DNA of 64,000 nucleotides from Agrobacterium tumefaciens (GTDB lineage Bacteria; Pseudomonadota; Alphaproteobacteria; Rhizobiales; Rhizobiaceae), in the NCBI RefSeq assembly GCF_013337285.1, contig NZ_SUPW01000006.1, positions 248,001 to 312,000 on the forward strand. Direction: 5' to 3'. Positions within the stretch are counted from its first letter, which is position 1. Each line of letters starts with the position of its first letter. The translations under genes were made by a program, and so were the position numbers. Positions 44,471-53,168 of the stretch are shown in pieces. The notes beneath the pieces are model-generated. The model made no database searches. It was not told the origin of the DNA and worked only from the letters and a program-made list of their open reading frames with translations.

Positions 44471-45397
44471 ATGACATCTCTCAGCCGCAAACTCCTGCCC
44501 TCCACCAGCGCGCTTGCCGCTTTCGATTCCGTTGCCCGGCTCGGCAGCTTTTCCGCCGCTGCCGATGAGTTGGCCCTGACGCAAGGGGCGATCAGCCGGC
44601 AGGTTATGTCACTGGAAGAACAGCTTGGCGTGCGGCTGTTCGAGCGTGGCGCGCGCGGCGTGGCGTTGACGGCGGAGGGGCAATCTTATGCGAAATCGAT
44701 TGCCGCGGCGCTGGGCGAAATACGCTCCGCGTCGCTGCAGATCATGACCAAAACGCATGGCAATACGCTGAACCTTGCCATGCTGCCCACTTTTGGCACC
44801 CGCTGGCTGCTGCCGCGTATCCCGGATTTCGTGTCCAGCCACCCGGAAATCACCATCAATTTCGCCACCCGCATCGGGCAATTCGACTTCGAGCGCGAGC
44901 AGCTGGATATGGCGATCCATATCGGTCAGGCGGACTGGCCGGGAGCGGAATGCACTTTTCTCATGAATGAGATGGTCGCCCCGGTTTGCAGTCCTGAATT
45001 TCTCCGCGCCAATCCGGTGTTGAAAGCAGAAGATATTGCCGCCCTGCCGCTGTTGCACATGGCCTCCCGTCCGGGCGCATGGGGCCACTGGTTCGAAAGC
45101 CTCGGCCTGTCGCTCGCTCTGCCGCAGGGCATGCGATTCGAGCAGTTTTCCAGCGTGGCGCAGGCCTGCATCGCCGGGCTGGGCGTGGCGCTGATGCCGC
45201 TTTTCCTGATCGACAACGAACTGAAATCGCGGCAACTGGTCAAAGCCTTCGATCATCAGGCTAAAAGTCCAAGCTCTTATTACGCGGTGGCGCCGCTTTC
45301 GCGCGCCAATCACGTTCCAGTCGTGCTGTTTCGCGACTGGCTGGTGCGGCAGGTGGAGGCCTATCGTGCGGCGAATGGCTCGTCGCTGCAAAAATAA
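44471..45397 (+). CDS. LysR family regulator, probable control of gcdH
   Basis: A 308-residue GcvA-like LysR protein with N-terminal STSALAAFDSVARLGSFSAAADELALTQGAISRQV and an effector domain with TFGTRWLLPRIPDF and LDMAIHIGQADWPG. It is divergent from gcdH across 96 bases that contain the T-N11-A-like stretch around ATTGGTAATCGAT and ATTACCTATAG, possible LysR contacts. By context it should respond to a glutarate-pathway intermediate; this is inference. Confidence 0.85.
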   Translation: MTSLSRKLLPSTSALAAFDSVARLGSFSAAADELALTQGAISRQVMSLEEQLGVRLFERGARGVALTAEGQSYAKSIAAALGEIRSASLQIMTKTHGNTLNLAMLPTFGTRWLLPRIPDFVSSHPEITINFATRIGQFDFEREQLDMAIHIGQADWPGAECTFLMNEMVAPVCSPEFLRANPVLKAEDIAALPLLHMASRPGAWGHWFESLGLSLALPQGMRFEQFSSVAQACIAGLGVALMPLFLIDNELKSRQLVKAFDHQAKSPSSYYAVAPLSRANHVPVVLFRDWLVRQVEAYRAANGSSLQK

Positions 45398-45490
45398 CCG
45401 CACTTTTTTCGGGCATTTATGTCTTATGCCCAGCTTTTCGCCCATTTTGCCGCCGGCTGGACTCGACAGGGCGGTTTCGCTCGACTATCT

Positions 45491-45508
45491 TGATTAAACG
45501 TTTAATCA
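45491..45508. promoter_or_regulatory. LacI-type operator before the purine operon
   Basis: TGATTAAACGTTTAATCA is a perfect 18-base palindrome with the central CG and AAACGTTT core usual for LacI/GalR operators. It lies 17 bases before the LacI family gene, so the regulator probably represses its own operon, which contains the transporter and purine enzyme genes. Confidence 0.85.
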
Positions 45509-45524
45509 GCCCTTTCGGTCCATC

Positions 45525-46586
45525 ATGGCATCTTCACGGCCTGCCACCAATCTGAGCGCGATAGCAGCGGCACTCGGCGTGTCGGTGGCAACCGTGTCCA
45601 ATGCGCTGTCGGGCAAGGGCCGCGTCTCGCCTGATCTGGCGGAGCGTATCCGCAAGACGGCAAGCGAACTTGGTTATGTGCCGAGTTCGGCGGGCAGGGC
45701 GCTGCGCACCGGCAGATCAGGTGTTCTGGGGCTGGTTCTGCCCGATATTGCCAATCCTCTCTTTCCGCAGATCGCGCAGGCCATCGAAAAGGCGGCGGTG
45801 ACTGCCGGTTACGGCGTGCTGATCGCCGACTCCCGCGGTGAGATCGCCATGCAGACGGATGCCATCAACCGGCTGATCGAGCGCGGCGTGGATGGAATGG
45901 TTATCGTTCCCCGCCGCGGCACGCGCATTACCGATGTCGATTGTCCCGTCGCGGTGATCGACAGCCCCTCGACCCCCGGAAACACTGTGGCCGCTGACCA
46001 CTGGGATGGCGGTCGGCAGGTGGGCGAATATCTGGCGGGGCTTGGCCATCGCAAGGTGGTGCTGGTGGGCAGGAGCCGCGATTCCAACGTGCAGAATGAC
46101 CGCCTTGGCGGCATTCGCGACGGTCTCGGTAAGGCCTGCGACACACAGACGCTGTGGATAGACGCCATCGAAAAGGCCGGCGGCGAGGGCTGCCGACTTG
46201 GGCTTGCCGACAGGGTCGCTGCGGGGTTCACCGCTTTTGCCGCCGTTTCCGATCTCCACGCATTGCGCGCACTCACCGAATTGCAGCGCGAGGGCATCGA
46301 CGTGCCGGAAGAGGCCAGTGTCACCGGCTTCGATGATCTCATCTTTTCAGCCGTGGTCACCCCGCCACTGACGACGATGCGCATGAATATGGGGCGCATT
46401 GCCGATCTGGCCGTCGAGGCGCTGCTGCGCGCCATCGACGGCGCGGGTGAAAACGGCGTCGCCATCGATGTCACGGCAGAAATCTCGAAAGTACCGATGG
46501 CGCTGATCATGCGCGGCTCCACCGGCAAAGCAAAGCATGATGCGATTGAAGCCAAAAAAATCACAGCAGGAGAACTCACACCATGA
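45525..46586 (+). CDS. LacI family repressor of nucleoside/purine operon
   Basis: A 353-residue regulator. Helix-turn-helix NLSAIAAALGVSVATVSNALSGKGRVS with hinge helix SSAGRALRTG, then a periplasmic-binding-protein-like sensor domain (LGLVLPDIANPLFPQIAQAIE) and VTGFDDLIFSAVVTPPLTTM near the end. It is the first gene of the operon; its stop overlaps the binding protein start (ATGA), and the AGGAG for that gene lies within its last codons. The ligand should be related to the transported or processed nucleoside or base. Confidence 0.88.
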   Translation: MASSRPATNLSAIAAALGVSVATVSNALSGKGRVSPDLAERIRKTASELGYVPSSAGRALRTGRSGVLGLVLPDIANPLFPQIAQAIEKAAVTAGYGVLIADSRGEIAMQTDAINRLIERGVDGMVIVPRRGTRITDVDCPVAVIDSPSTPGNTVAADHWDGGRQVGEYLAGLGHRKVVLVGRSRDSNVQNDRLGGIRDGLGKACDTQTLWIDAIEKAGGEGCRLGLADRVAAGFTAFAAVSDLHALRALTELQREGIDVPEEASVTGFDDLIFSAVVTPPLTTMRMNMGRIADLAVEALLRAIDGAGENGVAIDVTAEISKVPMALIMRGSTGKAKHDAIEAKKITAGELTP

Positions 46587-47605
46587 AAAAGATCATTCTT
46601 GCATCGGGCGCTGCCCTGATGCTGACGATGGGAGCCGCTGAGGCGCAGGACAAGACGCTGACGATCTCGGTCTACGCCTTCGCGCAGGACGAATTCAAGG
46701 AACTGGTCTATACGCCGTTTGAGCAGAAATGCGGCTGCAAGCTGGTGGTCGAGACCGGCAACAGCGTCGAGCGTCTGGCCAAGATGGAGGCCAACAAGGC
46801 CAATCCGGTGGTCGATCTCGCCATCGTCTCCATGGCGGATGCGCTTTCCGCCACCCGCAAGGACCTGATCCAGAAGATCGACGCCGCCAAGGTGCCGAAT
46901 ATCGAAAACCTCTATGACATCGCCAAGGACCCGAATGGCGACGGCATGAGCGTCGGCGTCAATTTCTACGCCACATCAATCGTTTACCGCACCGACAAGA
47001 TGAAGATCGATAGCTGGGCCGATCTCCTGAAGGACGGCATCGTCGATCACGTCGCCTTCCCGAACGTCACCACCAACCAGGGCCCGCCGGCGCTTTACAT
47101 GCTGGGCAAGGCCATCGGCAAGGACACGCCGGATCTTGCCGGCGCCATCGAGGCCGTGGGCGAAAAGAAGGACGAGATCGTCACTTTCTACGTCAAGTCT
47201 TCGCAGCTGGTGCAGCTGATGCAGCAGGAAGAAATCTGGGCAGCGCCGATTGGCCGTTTCTCCTGGGCGCCCTTCACCAAGCTCGATCTGCCGCTTGCCT
47301 GGGCCACGCCCAAGGAAGGACAGACCGGCGGCATGAACGTGCTCGTGGTGCCGAAGGGCACGAAGAACGAGGACCTTGCCCTGCAATTCATGGATTTCTG
47401 GCTTTCGACCGACGTCCAGAAGGCGCTGGCCGAAAAGCTGGTCGACAGCCCGACCAATAAAGAGGTCAAGGTTTCCGACGAGGTGGCGAACAATATCACC
47501 TATGGCGATGAAACCGCACGCAGCCTGCAGCTCATTCCGTCCGACGTGACGCTTGATAACCGCGACAAGTGGTTGTCGGAGTGGAACTCCAAGGTCGGGC
47601 AATAA
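46583..47605 (+). CDS. ABC transporter periplasmic binding protein (PotD-like)
   Basis: A 340-residue exported binding protein with a signal peptide (LASGAALMLTMGAAEAQ) and a spermidine/putrescine-type fold (LTISVYAFAQDEFKELVYTPFEQKCGC). Despite the family name, its operon holds a nucleoside hydrolase and an adenine deaminase, so a purine nucleoside or related compound is the more likely cargo. The stop is followed by a 177-base gap with a strong hairpin before the permease genes. Confidence 0.87.
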   Translation: MKKIILASGAALMLTMGAAEAQDKTLTISVYAFAQDEFKELVYTPFEQKCGCKLVVETGNSVERLAKMEANKANPVVDLAIVSMADALSATRKDLIQKIDAAKVPNIENLYDIAKDPNGDGMSVGVNFYATSIVYRTDKMKIDSWADLLKDGIVDHVAFPNVTTNQGPPALYMLGKAIGKDTPDLAGAIEAVGEKKDEIVTFYVKSSQLVQLMQQEEIWAAPIGRFSWAPFTKLDLPLAWATPKEGQTGGMNVLVVPKGTKNEDLALQFMDFWLSTDVQKALAEKLVDSPTNKEVKVSDEVANNITYGDETARSLQLIPSDVTLDNRDKWLSEWNSKVGQ

Positions 47606-47673
47606 GCTAAAATAGTCGAATTCAGTCAGAAACGGGGTGATTTTCAGCGTCCGCAAGGGCTCGCTCCGTTTCG

Positions 47674-47709
47674 GGAAAAGCGGTTTGGTCGTCCCCTGAC
47701 CGCTTTTCC
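47674..47709 (+). terminator. Intra-operon hairpin after the binding protein gene
   Basis: Arms GGAAAAGCGGT (47674-47684) and ACCGCTTTTCC (47699-47709) make a perfect 11-pair stem with a 14-base loop, and AACCTTTT follows. It may act as a partial terminator or as an RNA-stabilising hairpin that keeps binding protein levels above permease levels. Confidence 0.6.
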
Positions 47710-47782
47710 AACCTTTTAAAGCCGCAAGCTGGTATTCCGGCTTCAAGCGTAACCGGCCACGGGCCGTTCAGGGAATAAACCA

Positions 47783-48610
47783 ATGTTTCAGAACCGGGCC
47801 GAAGCGCTGGCGCTTGCCTTGCCCGCCGCGATTTTCGCGGCGGCGGTTTTTCTTGTGCCGGTCTTCATGCTTCTGTCGGAAGGTTTCCGCACCACTGACG
47901 GCTGGACAGTGTCAGCTTACGCCGATTTCTTTTTCGATCCGCTGAACCGGACGGTCTTCCTGCGCACCCTGAAGCTCGGCGCGCTCGTCACCGTCGTTTC
48001 GGCGGTGGTGGGGTATGCGGCCGCCTTCGCCATCATCAACCTGTCGCAGGGGACGAAGGGCCATGTGGTCAATCTCGTCGTACTGCCGCTGATGATTTCG
48101 CCGGTTGCCCGCACCTATGCCTGGATCGTCATTCTCGGCAGAACCGGCATCGTTAACCAGGCGCTGCAGGCGGTGGGCCTCAGCGATGCGCCGATCCGCA
48201 TCCTGTTTTCCGAAACGGCTGTTTTTATCGGCCTTCTGCAACTGTTCCTGCCGTTGATGATCATCTCGCTCATCAGTGCGCTGGAAAACATGCCGAAGGA
48301 CACAATCGCCGCCGCCCGCGTGCTCGGCGCCAACTGGTTTCAGGTGTTCTGGAAGGTCATCCTGCCGCTCACCAAGGAAGGGCTGGTCGTCGGCGGCACG
48401 CTGGTCTTCACCGGTTCGCTGACGGCCTATATTACGCCCGCCATTCTCGGCGGCTCGAAGGTGCTGATGCTGGAAACACTGCTTTATCAGCAGGTCACAG
48501 TCTCCAACAACTTCGTTGCCGCCAGCGTCATCGCCTTCATCCTGATCGTCATGAGCTTTGCCGCCAATATCCTGCTGAAGCGCATCGCCACCGCAAGGAA
48601 CAAGAAATGA
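47783..48610 (+). CDS. ABC transporter permease (PotB-like)
   Basis: A 275-residue permease with six membrane helices and the binding-protein-dependent transport coupling motif ENMPKDTIAAARVLGANWFQVFWKVILPLTKEG. It pairs with the next gene (overlap of 4 bases) to form the channel of the importer. Confidence 0.9.
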   Translation: MFQNRAEALALALPAAIFAAAVFLVPVFMLLSEGFRTTDGWTVSAYADFFFDPLNRTVFLRTLKLGALVTVVSAVVGYAAAFAIINLSQGTKGHVVNLVVLPLMISPVARTYAWIVILGRTGIVNQALQAVGLSDAPIRILFSETAVFIGLLQLFLPLMIISLISALENMPKDTIAAARVLGANWFQVFWKVILPLTKEGLVVGGTLVFTGSLTAYITPAILGGSKVLMLETLLYQQVTVSNNFVAASVIAFILIVMSFAANILLKRIATARNKK

Positions 48611-49386
48611 CAAGGCAGCTCTTCATTCCGCTCACGCTTCTTCTCGTTGTCGGTTTCCTCATCGGGCCGTTCCTCATCATCGTCGCCGCCTCGTTTTCGG
48701 CCGGCGATACGCTCGCCTTTCCGCCGCAGGGCTTTTCGCTGAAGTGGATCGCCAAGGTCTTCACGGTCGAAAGCTTCCGGGAAAGCTTTGCGATGTCGAT
48801 GTTCCTCGCCATCGGCGGCACGTTCACGGCGCTCATCCTCGGCATTCCGGCCTCTTATGCCATGTCGCGCTACAAGCTGCCTTTTGCCGAGACGGTGCGC
48901 ACCATCGTTTCCGCGCCGATTATCGTGCCTGGTATCATCGTCGGTCTGGCGCTGCTGCGATATTTCGTCGTGCCTTTCGGCATCGGCATCACGCTTGCCC
49001 TGTTTCTCGCCCACACAGCGCTCATCCTGCCCTATGCGGTGCGGGTGGTTTCGGCCAGCCTCAACAATCTGCGCTCGGATATCGAGGAGGCTGCGGTGCT
49101 GCTCGGCTCGTCGCGGGTTGGCGCATTTTTCCGGGTGGTGCTGCCGAATATTCGCGGCGGTATCCTGTCGGCCTTCATTCTCGGTTTCGTGACGAGTTTC
49201 AATCAGGTGCCGGTGTCACTGTTCCTGTCCGGCCCCGGCGTGCGCACGCTGCCGATCGACATGCTGGGTTACATGGAAATCGTCTTCGATCCGTCCGTTG
49301 CAGCACTTTCTTCGCTGCTCGCCTTCCTTTCCATCGGCATCGTCTTCATGGCCGAACGTTTTCTGGGGTTCTCCCGTTATGTCTGA
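48607..49386 (+). CDS. ABC transporter permease (PotC-like)
   Basis: A 259-residue permease with six membrane helices and the coupling motif RSDIEEAAVLLGSSRVGAFFRVVLPNIRGG. It overlaps the previous permease by 4 bases and the ATPase gene by 8 bases. Confidence 0.9.
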   Translation: MTRQLFIPLTLLLVVGFLIGPFLIIVAASFSAGDTLAFPPQGFSLKWIAKVFTVESFRESFAMSMFLAIGGTFTALILGIPASYAMSRYKLPFAETVRTIVSAPIIVPGIIVGLALLRYFVVPFGIGITLALFLAHTALILPYAVRVVSASLNNLRSDIEEAAVLLGSSRVGAFFRVVLPNIRGGILSAFILGFVTSFNQVPVSLFLSGPGVRTLPIDMLGYMEIVFDPSVAALSSLLAFLSIGIVFMAERFLGFSRYV

Positions 49387-50404
49387 CGCAAATTATCTTT
49401 CGCTCAACAAAGTCTCGCTCGCTTATGGCAACAGCATCGCCGTCAAGGATCTCGATCTTGATATCCGCAAGGGCGAGCTTCTGGCCTTGCTGGGGCCTTC
49501 CGGCTGTGGCAAGACCACGACGATGCGCGCCATTGCCGGGTTGATGCCGGTGGCGGGCGGGCGCATCGATCTCGATGGCGTCGATATTACCCGGGTCGCG
49601 GCCAACAAGCGCGCCGTCGGGCTGGTGTTCCAGTCCTACGCGCTGTTTCCGCATCTGACGGTATACGAAAACGTCGCCTTCGGCCTGAAGCTCAAAGGCA
49701 TGAGCGGCAAGGCGCTGGAGGACAAGGTCGCCTCGGGTCTGAAGTCGGTCGGGCTTCCGAACTTCGCTTCGCGCAAGCCGGCGGAGCTTTCCGGCGGCCA
49801 GCAGCAGCGCGTGGCGCTGGCGCGCTCCATGGTCATGGAACCGAAGGTACTGCTGCTTGACGAGCCCCTGTCCAACCTCGATGCGCGTCTGCGGCTGGAA
49901 ATGCGTACCGAATTGCAGCGTGTGCAGAAGGAAACCGGCGTGACGATGATCTTCGTCACCCATGACCAGATCGAGGCTTTGGCGCTGGCCGACCGCATTG
50001 TCGTCATGAAGGGCGGCAAGATAGAGCAGATCGGCACGCCGGAAGAGATCTATAACGCCCCGGTTTCGTCTTTCGTGGCGGATTTCGTCGGTTTCGAAAA
50101 CATCTTCGCGCTGGAAGGCGGCGCGCTGAAAACCGCCAACGGCACAACACCGCTTCCCGGACCAGTCCGTTCAGCATCTGGACTGGCCTGGCGGCCGCGC
50201 ATGGTTACCCTCGGTTCAGGTCCGTTCCAGGGAACCGTGCGCGGTACATCCTTTGCCGGCAACAGCCGCGAATATCTGCTCGATACGCCGCTCGGGCTCA
50301 TCAAGGCGGAAACCGATGCGGCGCTTGCCGCGCATGTCATCGGCGATACGCTTGCCTTCGACCTGCCGGTCGAAAAGGCGGCGAGCCTCAAGGTGTTCAA
50401 CTGA
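49379..50404 (+). CDS. ABC transporter ATP-binding protein (PotA-like)
   Basis: A 341-residue ATPase: Walker A GPSGCGKTT, signature LSGGQQQRVALARS, Walker B VLLLDEPLSNLD and switch histidine FVTHDQIEALALADR, then a C-terminal TOBE domain (about residues 240-341). The start at 49379 overlaps the preceding permease stop; earlier in-frame starts lie within the permease gene and have no support. It energises uptake of the same cargo as the binding protein. Confidence 0.92.
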   Translation: MSDANYLSLNKVSLAYGNSIAVKDLDLDIRKGELLALLGPSGCGKTTTMRAIAGLMPVAGGRIDLDGVDITRVAANKRAVGLVFQSYALFPHLTVYENVAFGLKLKGMSGKALEDKVASGLKSVGLPNFASRKPAELSGGQQQRVALARSMVMEPKVLLLDEPLSNLDARLRLEMRTELQRVQKETGVTMIFVTHDQIEALALADRIVVMKGGKIEQIGTPEEIYNAPVSSFVADFVGFENIFALEGGALKTANGTTPLPGPVRSASGLAWRPRMVTLGSGPFQGTVRGTSFAGNSREYLLDTPLGLIKAETDAALAAHVIGDTLAFDLPVEKAASLKVFN

Positions 50405-50406
50405 TC

Positions 50407-51327
50407 ATGGGTGTATGGATCGATACCGATATGGGCTTCGACGACATTGCCGCCATCATGGTGGTGCAATCGTCCGGCCTTGCCATAGACGGCATTTCGC
50501 TGGTCTTCGGCAATGCGACGCTGGAAGCGGTCTGCGGCAATGCCGCAGGCGCCGTTGCTGCTTTCGGCTGGTCCATGCCGATCCATCAGGGCCGCGCCAA
50601 GCCCGTGCTCGGTGCGCTCGAAACCGCCCAGTCGATTCTCGGCGACAGTGGCATCCCGACCGTCGGCCAAAGCCTGCCGGATGCGCCGGCCTTGCCGAGA
50701 AGCGATGCCTTTGCCGCCCTGTGCAACTGGCTAGGGGGCGAAGGCGAAAAACGCATCCTCGCGCTCGGACCACTCACCAATATTGCCGCGCTTTGCCTTG
50801 CCCGACCTGATCTTGCCGCCCGGATTTCCGACCTCACCTGGATGGGCGGCGGCCTGACCAGCGGCAACCACACCGCATCGGCCGAATTCAACGCCTTTGC
50901 CGATCCGGAGGCGCTGGCCATCGTGCTGTCCCACGGCCTGCCGCTGCGCATGGTCGATCTCGACGCCTGCCGCAAGGTTACAGCCTCTCCGGCCGATGTG
51001 CTGCCGATCCGCGATGCCGGCGGCAAGAATGCCAGGCTGATTGCCGATCTTCTGGAGGGCTTCATCGGCATTGCCACCAGCCGCGGCAGGGCGGCCATGG
51101 CGCTTTATGATCCCGTCGCTGCCGTTGCCTTTACGCCCGGTCTCATTGGCTGGCGGCAGGCGCGGATCGATGTCGAGCTTCATTCCGCCTTGACCCGAGG
51201 CAGAACGGTGGTTGAGACGCGTGCCGACAAGGTGGAAACCTTCAATGCGCACTTCGCCGAAACCGTTGATGCTGAAGGTGCAAAGGCTGCCGTTCTCGAG
51301 GCGCTGCGCCGGGAGGCTGCCCGATGA
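50407..51327 (+). CDS. Nucleoside hydrolase (IUNH family)
   Basis: A 306-residue inosine-uridine-type nucleoside hydrolase that splits ribonucleosides into base and ribose. The calcium-binding N-terminal motif is IDTDMGFDD, with methionine where most relatives have proline; ALGPLTNIA, WMGGG, and NAFADPEA follow, and the last calcium aspartate is in YDPVAAV. It begins 3 bases after the ATPase stop and overlaps the adenine deaminase gene by 4 bases, so it probably acts on the imported nucleoside to release adenine for the next enzyme. Confidence 0.88.
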   Translation: MGVWIDTDMGFDDIAAIMVVQSSGLAIDGISLVFGNATLEAVCGNAAGAVAAFGWSMPIHQGRAKPVLGALETAQSILGDSGIPTVGQSLPDAPALPRSDAFAALCNWLGGEGEKRILALGPLTNIAALCLARPDLAARISDLTWMGGGLTSGNHTASAEFNAFADPEALAIVLSHGLPLRMVDLDACRKVTASPADVLPIRDAGGKNARLIADLLEGFIGIATSRGRAAMALYDPVAAVAFTPGLIGWRQARIDVELHSALTRGRTVVETRADKVETFNAHFAETVDAEGAKAAVLEALRREAAR

Positions 51328-53117
51328 GCGCCAAATCCCCGATACGCGAAGCTGATGATCTCACCGACGACACCCTGCGCGCCCGCGCCGTTGCTGCAGC
51401 GCGGGGAGACCAGCCCTTCGATATTCTCATCACCGGCGGAACGTTGGTGGATGTGGTGACCGGCGAGCTGCGCGCCGCCGATATCGGCATCGTTGGCTCG
51501 CTGATCGGCAGCGTCCATGAACCCGCTAGTCGCAGCGACGCTGCAAGCATCATCGATGCGGCCGGAGCCTATGTCGCGCCGGGCTTGATCGACACACACA
51601 TGCATATCGAAAGCTCGATGGTCACGCCGGCCGCCTATGCGGCGGCGGTGGTCGCCCGCGGTGTCACCACCATCGTCTGGGACCCGCATGAATTCGGCAA
51701 TGTCCATGGCGTCGATGGTGTCCGCTGGGCGGTGAAGGCAATCGAAAATTTGCCCCTGCGCGCTATTCTGCTGGCGCCTTCCTGCGTTCCTTCTGCACCG
51801 GGACTGGAACGCGGTGGTGCGGACTTCGACGCTACCATTCTCGCCGATATCCTGTCATGGCCGCAGGTTGGTGGCGTTGCGGAAATCATGAACATGCGCG
51901 GCGTCGTCGAGCGCGATCCGCGCATGAGCGGTATCGTGCAGGCCGGGCTTGTCTCGGACAAACTGGTCTGCGGCCATGCCCGTGGTCTGAAAGGTGCCGA
52001 TCTCAACGCCTTCATGGCGGCGGGCGTCTCCTCTGACCACGAACTGGTGTCGGGGCAAGATCTGATGGAAAAGCTGCGGGCGGGGCTGACGATCGAGCTG
52101 CGCGGTTCGCATGATCATCTGCTGCCGGAATTCGTGGAAGCGCTGAATGCGCTTGGCCATCTGCCGCAGACGGTAACGCTCTGTACCGACGATGTTTTCC
52201 CGGATGATCTGTTGCGAGGCGGCGGGCTGGATGATGTGGTGCGCCGGCTTGTGCGTTACGGTCTCAAGCCTGAATGGGCGCTGCGCGCCGCCACGCTGAA
52301 TGCCGCGCAAAGGCTCGGCCGTGCCGATCTCGGCCTCATCGCCGCCGGCCGCCGCGCCGATCTCGTCGTTTTCGAGGATTTGAGCGACTTTGCGGCCCGC
52401 CAGGTGATCTCGAATGGCAGGGCTGTCGCTGAAGGCGGCCGCATGCTTGAGGATGTTCCCGCCTGCGACGCCACCGCGCTCGAAGGCTCGATGAAGCTGC
52501 CGCTTCGCGAGCCCGATGATTTCCGGGTCACATCCGAAGGCACGAAGATACGCCTCGCCACCATCGACCGCCCGCGCTTTACCCAATGGGCAGAAACGGA
52601 GGCTGCGGTAAAAGACGGTTTCGTCATTCCGCCCCAGGGTGTGACGATGATTTCCGTCACCCATCGCCACGGCAAGGCCGAGCCCGTCACCAGAACCGGC
52701 TTTCTCACCGGCTGGGGAACATGGAACGGTGCCTTCGCGACCACGGTCTCGCATGACAGCCACAACCTCACCGTCTACGGTGGCAATGCGGAAGACATGG
52801 CGCTGGCCGCCAACGCGGTGATTGCCACGGGCGGCGGCATGGCCGTCGCCTCAGGGGGCAAGGTTACCGCACTGCTCCCGCTGCCGCTTTCCGGCCTCGT
52901 TTCCGATGCCCCGCTTGAAGACGTGGCAAAGGCTTTCGAAGAATTGCGCGCTGCCGTCGGCAAGGTGGTGGAATGGCAACCGCCCTATCTGGTCTTCAAG
53001 GCCTGTTTCGGCGCCACGCTCGCCTGCAATATCGGCCCGCACCAGACGGATATGGGCATTGCCGATGTTTTGACGGGAAGGGTGATGGAGAGCCCGGTGA
53101 TTGCGGTGGTGGAGTGA
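51324..53117 (+). CDS. ade: Adenine deaminase
   Basis: A 597-residue amidohydrolase that converts adenine to hypoxanthine and ammonia. Metal-site and family motifs: GLIDTHMHIESSMVTP, TTIVWDPHEFGNVHG, LVCGHARGL, SSDHELVSGQD and LCTDDVFPDDL, with the C-terminal domain ending in VSHDSHNLTVYGGNAEDMALA. Agrobacterium C58 has a structurally studied adenine deaminase of this type (Atu4426, from memory). It is the last gene of the LacI-controlled operon. Confidence 0.93.
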   Translation: MSAKSPIREADDLTDDTLRARAVAAARGDQPFDILITGGTLVDVVTGELRAADIGIVGSLIGSVHEPASRSDAASIIDAAGAYVAPGLIDTHMHIESSMVTPAAYAAAVVARGVTTIVWDPHEFGNVHGVDGVRWAVKAIENLPLRAILLAPSCVPSAPGLERGGADFDATILADILSWPQVGGVAEIMNMRGVVERDPRMSGIVQAGLVSDKLVCGHARGLKGADLNAFMAAGVSSDHELVSGQDLMEKLRAGLTIELRGSHDHLLPEFVEALNALGHLPQTVTLCTDDVFPDDLLRGGGLDDVVRRLVRYGLKPEWALRAATLNAAQRLGRADLGLIAAGRRADLVVFEDLSDFAARQVISNGRAVAEGGRMLEDVPACDATALEGSMKLPLREPDDFRVTSEGTKIRLATIDRPRFTQWAETEAAVKDGFVIPPQGVTMISVTHRHGKAEPVTRTGFLTGWGTWNGAFATTVSHDSHNLTVYGGNAEDMALAANAVIATGGGMAVASGGKVTALLPLPLSGLVSDAPLEDVAKAFEELRAAVGKVVEWQPPYLVFKACFGATLACNIGPHQTDMGIADVLTGRVMESPVIAVVE

Positions 53118-53146
53118 ACGCCGGGTATTCCCGGTGTGCTTTTTTC
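53118..53146 (+). terminator. Terminator after adenine deaminase
   Basis: ACGCCGGG (53118-53125) pairs with CCCGGTGT (53130-53137) around TATT, with one G-U pair, and is followed by six T. It ends the purine operon before the convergent protease-like gene. Confidence 0.85.
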
Positions 53147-53168
53147 TCATTCCAGTAAATGGAGTGGG

